A program made the translations under genes and the position numbers. Below the pieces are notes generated by a model, which saw nothing but the letters and a program-made list of their open reading frames with translations, was not told the origin of the DNA and made no database searches. DNA of 64,000 bases from Mesodorylaimus sp. YZB2_4 (taxonomy: Eukaryota; Nematoda; Enoplea; Dorylaimida; Dorylaimidae). Shown here piece after piece: positions 60,282-64,000 of this stretch. The stretch's first letter is position 1. Each line of letters begins with the position of its first letter. Where the stretch lies: positions 302,844 to 366,843 of the forward strand of contig JASANH010000055.1 of NCBI GenBank assembly GCA_030248295.1, written 5' to 3'.

Positions 60282-62329
60282 ACAGTAAGCAGGTCCTGCG
60301 ATTGGTCCCAAACCCACCCAGACCCAGTGGGTTTTTGGTTGGGTTAGGCGTTATGTCCATGGGGATGGGTTTGGGTTGGGTGGACTAGTGAAAATTCCCA
60401 GGCTGGATTGGGTCAAAAAGCTAAACCCAGATAACCCCTACTTTTTTAAAATCCCGTAAAATTACGCCTCCCGCCGATGCAATCATTGAAACTGTGCAAA
60501 ATATTTTTAGTGATTTATTCTAATGGTAGAAGAATGCAAATTGTTTCTTCGGGTTTTTGACATTTGGCTTCGGAATATTAAAACTGAGGATATGTGGTAA
60601 CAAAGTTGGGTTGGGTTTGGGTTCAATTTTTAAAAATTACGTGGGCCTGTGTTTGAGCTGTATGTGGCCCTCGAGGGCCAAGCCTTGGCTCGGCGGGCTG
60701 TGGTTGGGTTAGGTTTGGTCTAATTTCAGATCCAATGCAGGACTTGGACGCTAATCCTCTACAGTATGTGGGTCTTTGCCAGGCATCCACGAATGTACTT
60801 CAAAATTTTTTAACAAGTCAGAAAATTCTATACAGGTAATCTCACAAACCATTTCTGAATAGGAGATCAAAGTAGGAATCCCGAATACGCTCGCTACTCA
60901 CAAGACTGCAAATTTCTTGCATGTATTCTGAATCCCCAGCCAAAATACAGGTGCGAAAAAGTATTGATAGTTCTCAAAAAATCTGTTATCAGACAACGAC
61001 AAAGTTAGCCCAGCCACTGTACTCTGACCAGATGCAGGGCGAGACTAGGTTGGCTGGGCTTCCTCGGCGGCTTTTTTAAATGTTTTGAGATCAAACAGAA
61101 TCGCTAGTGATATAAAGTGTAACAGGGCATCCCCAGCCTCAGATGCTTTATTCAGGGAATTAAGAAATGGCAAACAGAGGCTGACAGTCATGAGTTCTAT
61201 CGCAGTAGGTTGGTCGCCTAAAACGATGCTATTAGCAAGGTGGCTCCACAGAAGCTAAATTTTCCGTTCTAGTGTCGCTGGCTAGGCTAAACATAAAGTA
61301 CTCATACCCTCCTATGACAGCTGCGACCTTACTGCAACAAGTCCTCGCTGATTCCGACTAGGTTGATGGAGCAGTAGAGGGCCGCATTCCAAGGTACGAA
61401 TAAGGATGTTCATGCGAGTACTAGCCTTTGGTGTGTAAAACAGAAAGGATAAAATCCGGCAGGAAATCGACCCCACGACCTTACGAATCGATTTTACAAA
61501 AGTGTAATGCATGCGTCGCCGAGGGAGCCTGGCCAACCTAGTCTCGCCTTGCATTTCACGACCTGATCGGATCGGATCCCATCCGTTCGGATCGGATATC
61601 CGATCCGATCCGAAAAATCGAGATCCGAAAATTCGGATTATCCGATTCGAAGTTCCCAGCCAATAGTGTTTAGAAAACCGCATGCAAACAACGAACTATT
61701 AAAATTGTTCTCCAACCCCTGTGTAGGGAAGTGAATTACAGTAGATGTGATCAATATTCTGCATTGATGTTTTCTTTTCCCTGCTTACAAATACAGTAGA
61801 GTTACAAGTCATCTTGTCGTCATTATTATTTGAGACCAGAGCAGACATGAATGATTCACATTTTGCAAATAGTTTGGAGTTAGTCGACAGAAATAGATAT
61901 TTGTTAGTGAGGAGTGGAAATACCCGTTTTTAAAAATAGTTTGAAGTTATGGCTACAGTCATTGATTTTTTCGCAACATTTTTTTGATGTTAGCAATCAT
62001 TAATCATTGAAGGCACCACAGAAACCTAGCTCTCCTAAACTTGCCAGTCAAGTATTGTTGTATGGCCTCGGTTGCTTTTGATACCTTTTTATCGACAATG
62101 TGGTTACGAATGAGCTTACTTTTCATATTTTTGATTAGTTTGGCTATCACCTATTCGATTCCTTCAGTGTGCTGATCCAGAAGCTCGAATTTAGCAGCTA
62201 ATTCAGCTTTTCTGTTATCCTTATACAGCTGACCTGCGCAAGTTGTTTTGGTCCATGAGACATGCCTTTAACAAAGTAGTCATAAGTATCGAATAAGCAG
62301 CATTATTCTGAAAGTCCAGATTGTCATTC

Positions 62330-62840
62330 CTTCATTTGGATAGCCCACGACTCCCTGTTCCTCGTTCCTCTTTAACTCTAGTTTATTTACTATGTTGACT
62401 TTTGCTGGGTGCCAGAGGTAAGTTGTCAATTTATCTTCTAATGAACCTTTGCAAGTTAGCTTCTAGTCATTGAGGCCAAGTACCACAGCTTTGATAAATC
62501 GTCGGTGTTAGCCACAGATATTCTGCTGAAACATGAAATTTCTGCGCTCGGGATCTTTCCCTCAAGTCCACCGATGTAATCTGTGACACACGCCCAGTTT
62601 TCTGCTTTTTCCGTGCCAACCCTGCTAATCCAAAATTCATATATTTTTAGTTTATCAACTACAAAATGCATTAGCTCCTTTTCTAAACCCCGCCTCTTAA
62701 TGATCCCAATCAGAAGGAGTTTAGTCTTTGCTTATTTCAGTGTTGCACCTTACACTCGTTCATGCATATCGTAGACATGCGAAATTCGCTCGATCGATTC
62801 AGAACATCCAGTCAGCAACTTAGTGTCATCTGCGCAATCG
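62330..62840 (-). pseudogene. Right-arm copy of the LINE RT remnant
   Basis: Mirror of 47,865-48,380 with the same stops and the same CADD palm motif on the minus strand. Confidence 0.5.
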
Positions 62841-63312
62841 CCAAGTTTCTTTCGCGTCCTAGCTAAAGTGTTCACGCCCCTAATATCTTTGTCCTGGCTT
62901 ACAAAAAATGTGACTGTCTAAGCAGTCCTTTATGAGCAGCATGTATCCAATCTTCACTTTATCAGGCTGTAAAGTATTCAGTGATCATGATGAGCTGTGC
63001 GGCAAAGCTTTCCGAAGGCGTTGCTTGTGCTTGCACCATGATGATTAGTACTTTTGTTTATCACTAGAAAATGGCTCGCTCCGCTCGCAATCTTCTAGTT
63101 GCTCGCTTTACCCGCAATAGCTTCCAATCAGTGAGCCAATAATATCAGAAATAATAATAAGGGCCAAAAATGTTAGCATTAACAATAGTAAATATTGGAT
63201 ATAGAATTGGAATTTGGAACATTGATAATTTATTTAACGATTATCTTGTAAAAAAAGGGATATCTAGATCACAGGGAATCTAGAAAAAGCTCGCTTTGCT
63301 AGGCTTTTCTAG

Positions 63313-63435
63313 ATGGGGGCCATGCATAAAGGTCGACCGCAGCCTGGGGGGGGGGGGGGGGAGGGGGTTGGCAAAATGTGGTCAGCTGCGGTCGGGGGAG
63401 GGGGGGGGGTAGCGGCCAATGGTCGACCGCAGCAA
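63313..63435. repeat. Right-arm copy of the GGTCGACC-bounded repeat
   Basis: Mirror of 47,262-47,385. The G homopolymer lengths differ from the left copy. Confidence 0.55.
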
Positions 63436-63544
63436 ATTTTTAAAATTTTGATGACAAAACACCTTTCGTTCATTCTCGATAATGCAATTTCGGGTTCATC
63501 AGGACTCTTACTCCCAACTGGAATGGCATCTGATCCGAAAGGGT

Positions 63545-63780
63545 TAGGAGCCGATGGCTCAGCTGGTTTAGGCGTTGATCCGCCTTGCTAGCCCGCAACC
63601 CTAACTGGGAGGCCGAGGTTCTACTCCAACAGGACGGCAGTTTAGTAGCTTGTCGCTGGCTTAGGACATCTGGCTCTGGGGACACCCCTGCTACTGTCAA
63701 ATGGTGGACGCCCACCCAAGGAGTAGAGAATTGGGAAACTGTCCTCGAACACCAGTCGGGAAGGCCACTAAGCTAAAGTA
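63545..63780 (+). mobile_element. Right-arm copy of the first arm SINE
   Basis: Mirror of 46,860-47,100, starting GGAGCCGATGGCTCAGCTGG with the B box GAGGTTCTACTCC. Confidence 0.6.
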
Positions 63781-64000
63781 AGCCCAAGCCCCTTCTCACC
63801 CAGTATGTCCTCGTGTGGGGATGCTCCCAGTGAAGGCGCAGAGGGCCTGCCGTGAGACCTGGTCACCTCTAGGGATAGGTCGGGATCACCTTTTTCCGGG
63901 ATCCAGATCAGGGCGAGCCCGATTGGATCGGGATTTTTTGTTTGCTTTTGTCTCTTCATCGCTACTGCCTCATCGCACATACAGTATGATGGATCAAAGT

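Larger units (their letters stand above)
55843..64000. repeat. Right arm of giant inverted repeat, continuing beyond the window
   Basis: Reverse complement of 46,632-54,842. It contains mirrored copies of every element listed in the left arm. Homology is still full at base 64,000, so the true outer end lies outside. Net length is about 50 bp shorter than the left arm, from many small indels. Confidence 0.95.

Overview
The window looks like nuclear DNA of an invertebrate animal, most likely a nematode or another ecdysozoan. Genes are split into short exons by GT..AG introns, many of 40-150 bp, with 3' splice sites of the TTTTCAG or TTTTAG type. The gene content also fits: an NRF-6-type acyltransferase-3 protein, a SLC9 Na+/H+ exchanger, PLAT-domain proteins, peptide-type and nematode-like GPCRs, small cysteine-rich secreted proteins, and a Thr-rich protein with ShKT-like cysteine motifs. 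No prokaryotic organisation is seen. The taxon is an inference from family content and splice style.

Layout. 1-144 (-): end of a PLAT-domain exon that runs off the left edge. 2,968-15,788 (+): a SLC9/NHE sodium-proton exchanger with about 17 exons; its 4.4 kb intron holds a second, antisense PLAT gene (9,511-10,217), a TIR element and two SINEs. 16,649-22,025 (+): an NRF-6-like multi-pass acyltransferase; one intron holds a TIR element with a clean target duplication. 22,344-23,182 (-): a small two-exon protein, probably mitochondrial, convergent with the previous gene. 24,159-24,810: a MITE-like element. 25,703-27,435 (+): a secreted Cys-rich protein with a hydrophobic tail. 28,498-29,015: a mariner remnant. 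30,328-31,332 (+): an intronless GPCR. 32,451-34,115: a Tc1-type transposon with intact ends and a broken transposase. 35,130-36,256 (+): a second secreted Cys-rich protein. 36,915-38,573 (+): a PRDM-type SET-domain protein apparently preceded by a membrane anchor. 39,468-40,735: candidate exons of an unidentified gene. 41,322-42,737 (-): a FMRFamide-type GPCR. 42,738-46,631: nothing convincing.

The last 17 kb is dominated by a giant inverted repeat. Arms of about 8.2 kb (46,632-54,842 and 55,843-64,000) are near identical and flank a unique 1,000 bp spacer; the outer end lies beyond the window. Each arm carries the same nested set: a tRNA-derived SINE, a LINE reverse-transcriptase remnant, a 640 bp terminal-repeat retrotransposon in miniature (TRIM), a second SINE, a fold-back element of about 2.3 kb whose termini are G-run repeats, and the 3' half of a Thr/His-rich gene with ShKT-like cysteines. 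The spacer carries the middle of that gene. The gene reads continuously from spacer into the right arm, but its 5' end is replaced by its own reverse-complemented 3' half. The palindrome therefore arose, in the genome or in the assembly, by a fold-back junction inside a Thr-rich low-complexity repeat. Arm differences are largely single-base indels, so an assembly or read artefact has to be excluded.

The genes do not form an obvious pathway. Transport, membrane signalling and secretion dominate, as in an ordinary gene-dense invertebrate region invaded by many small non-autonomous elements.
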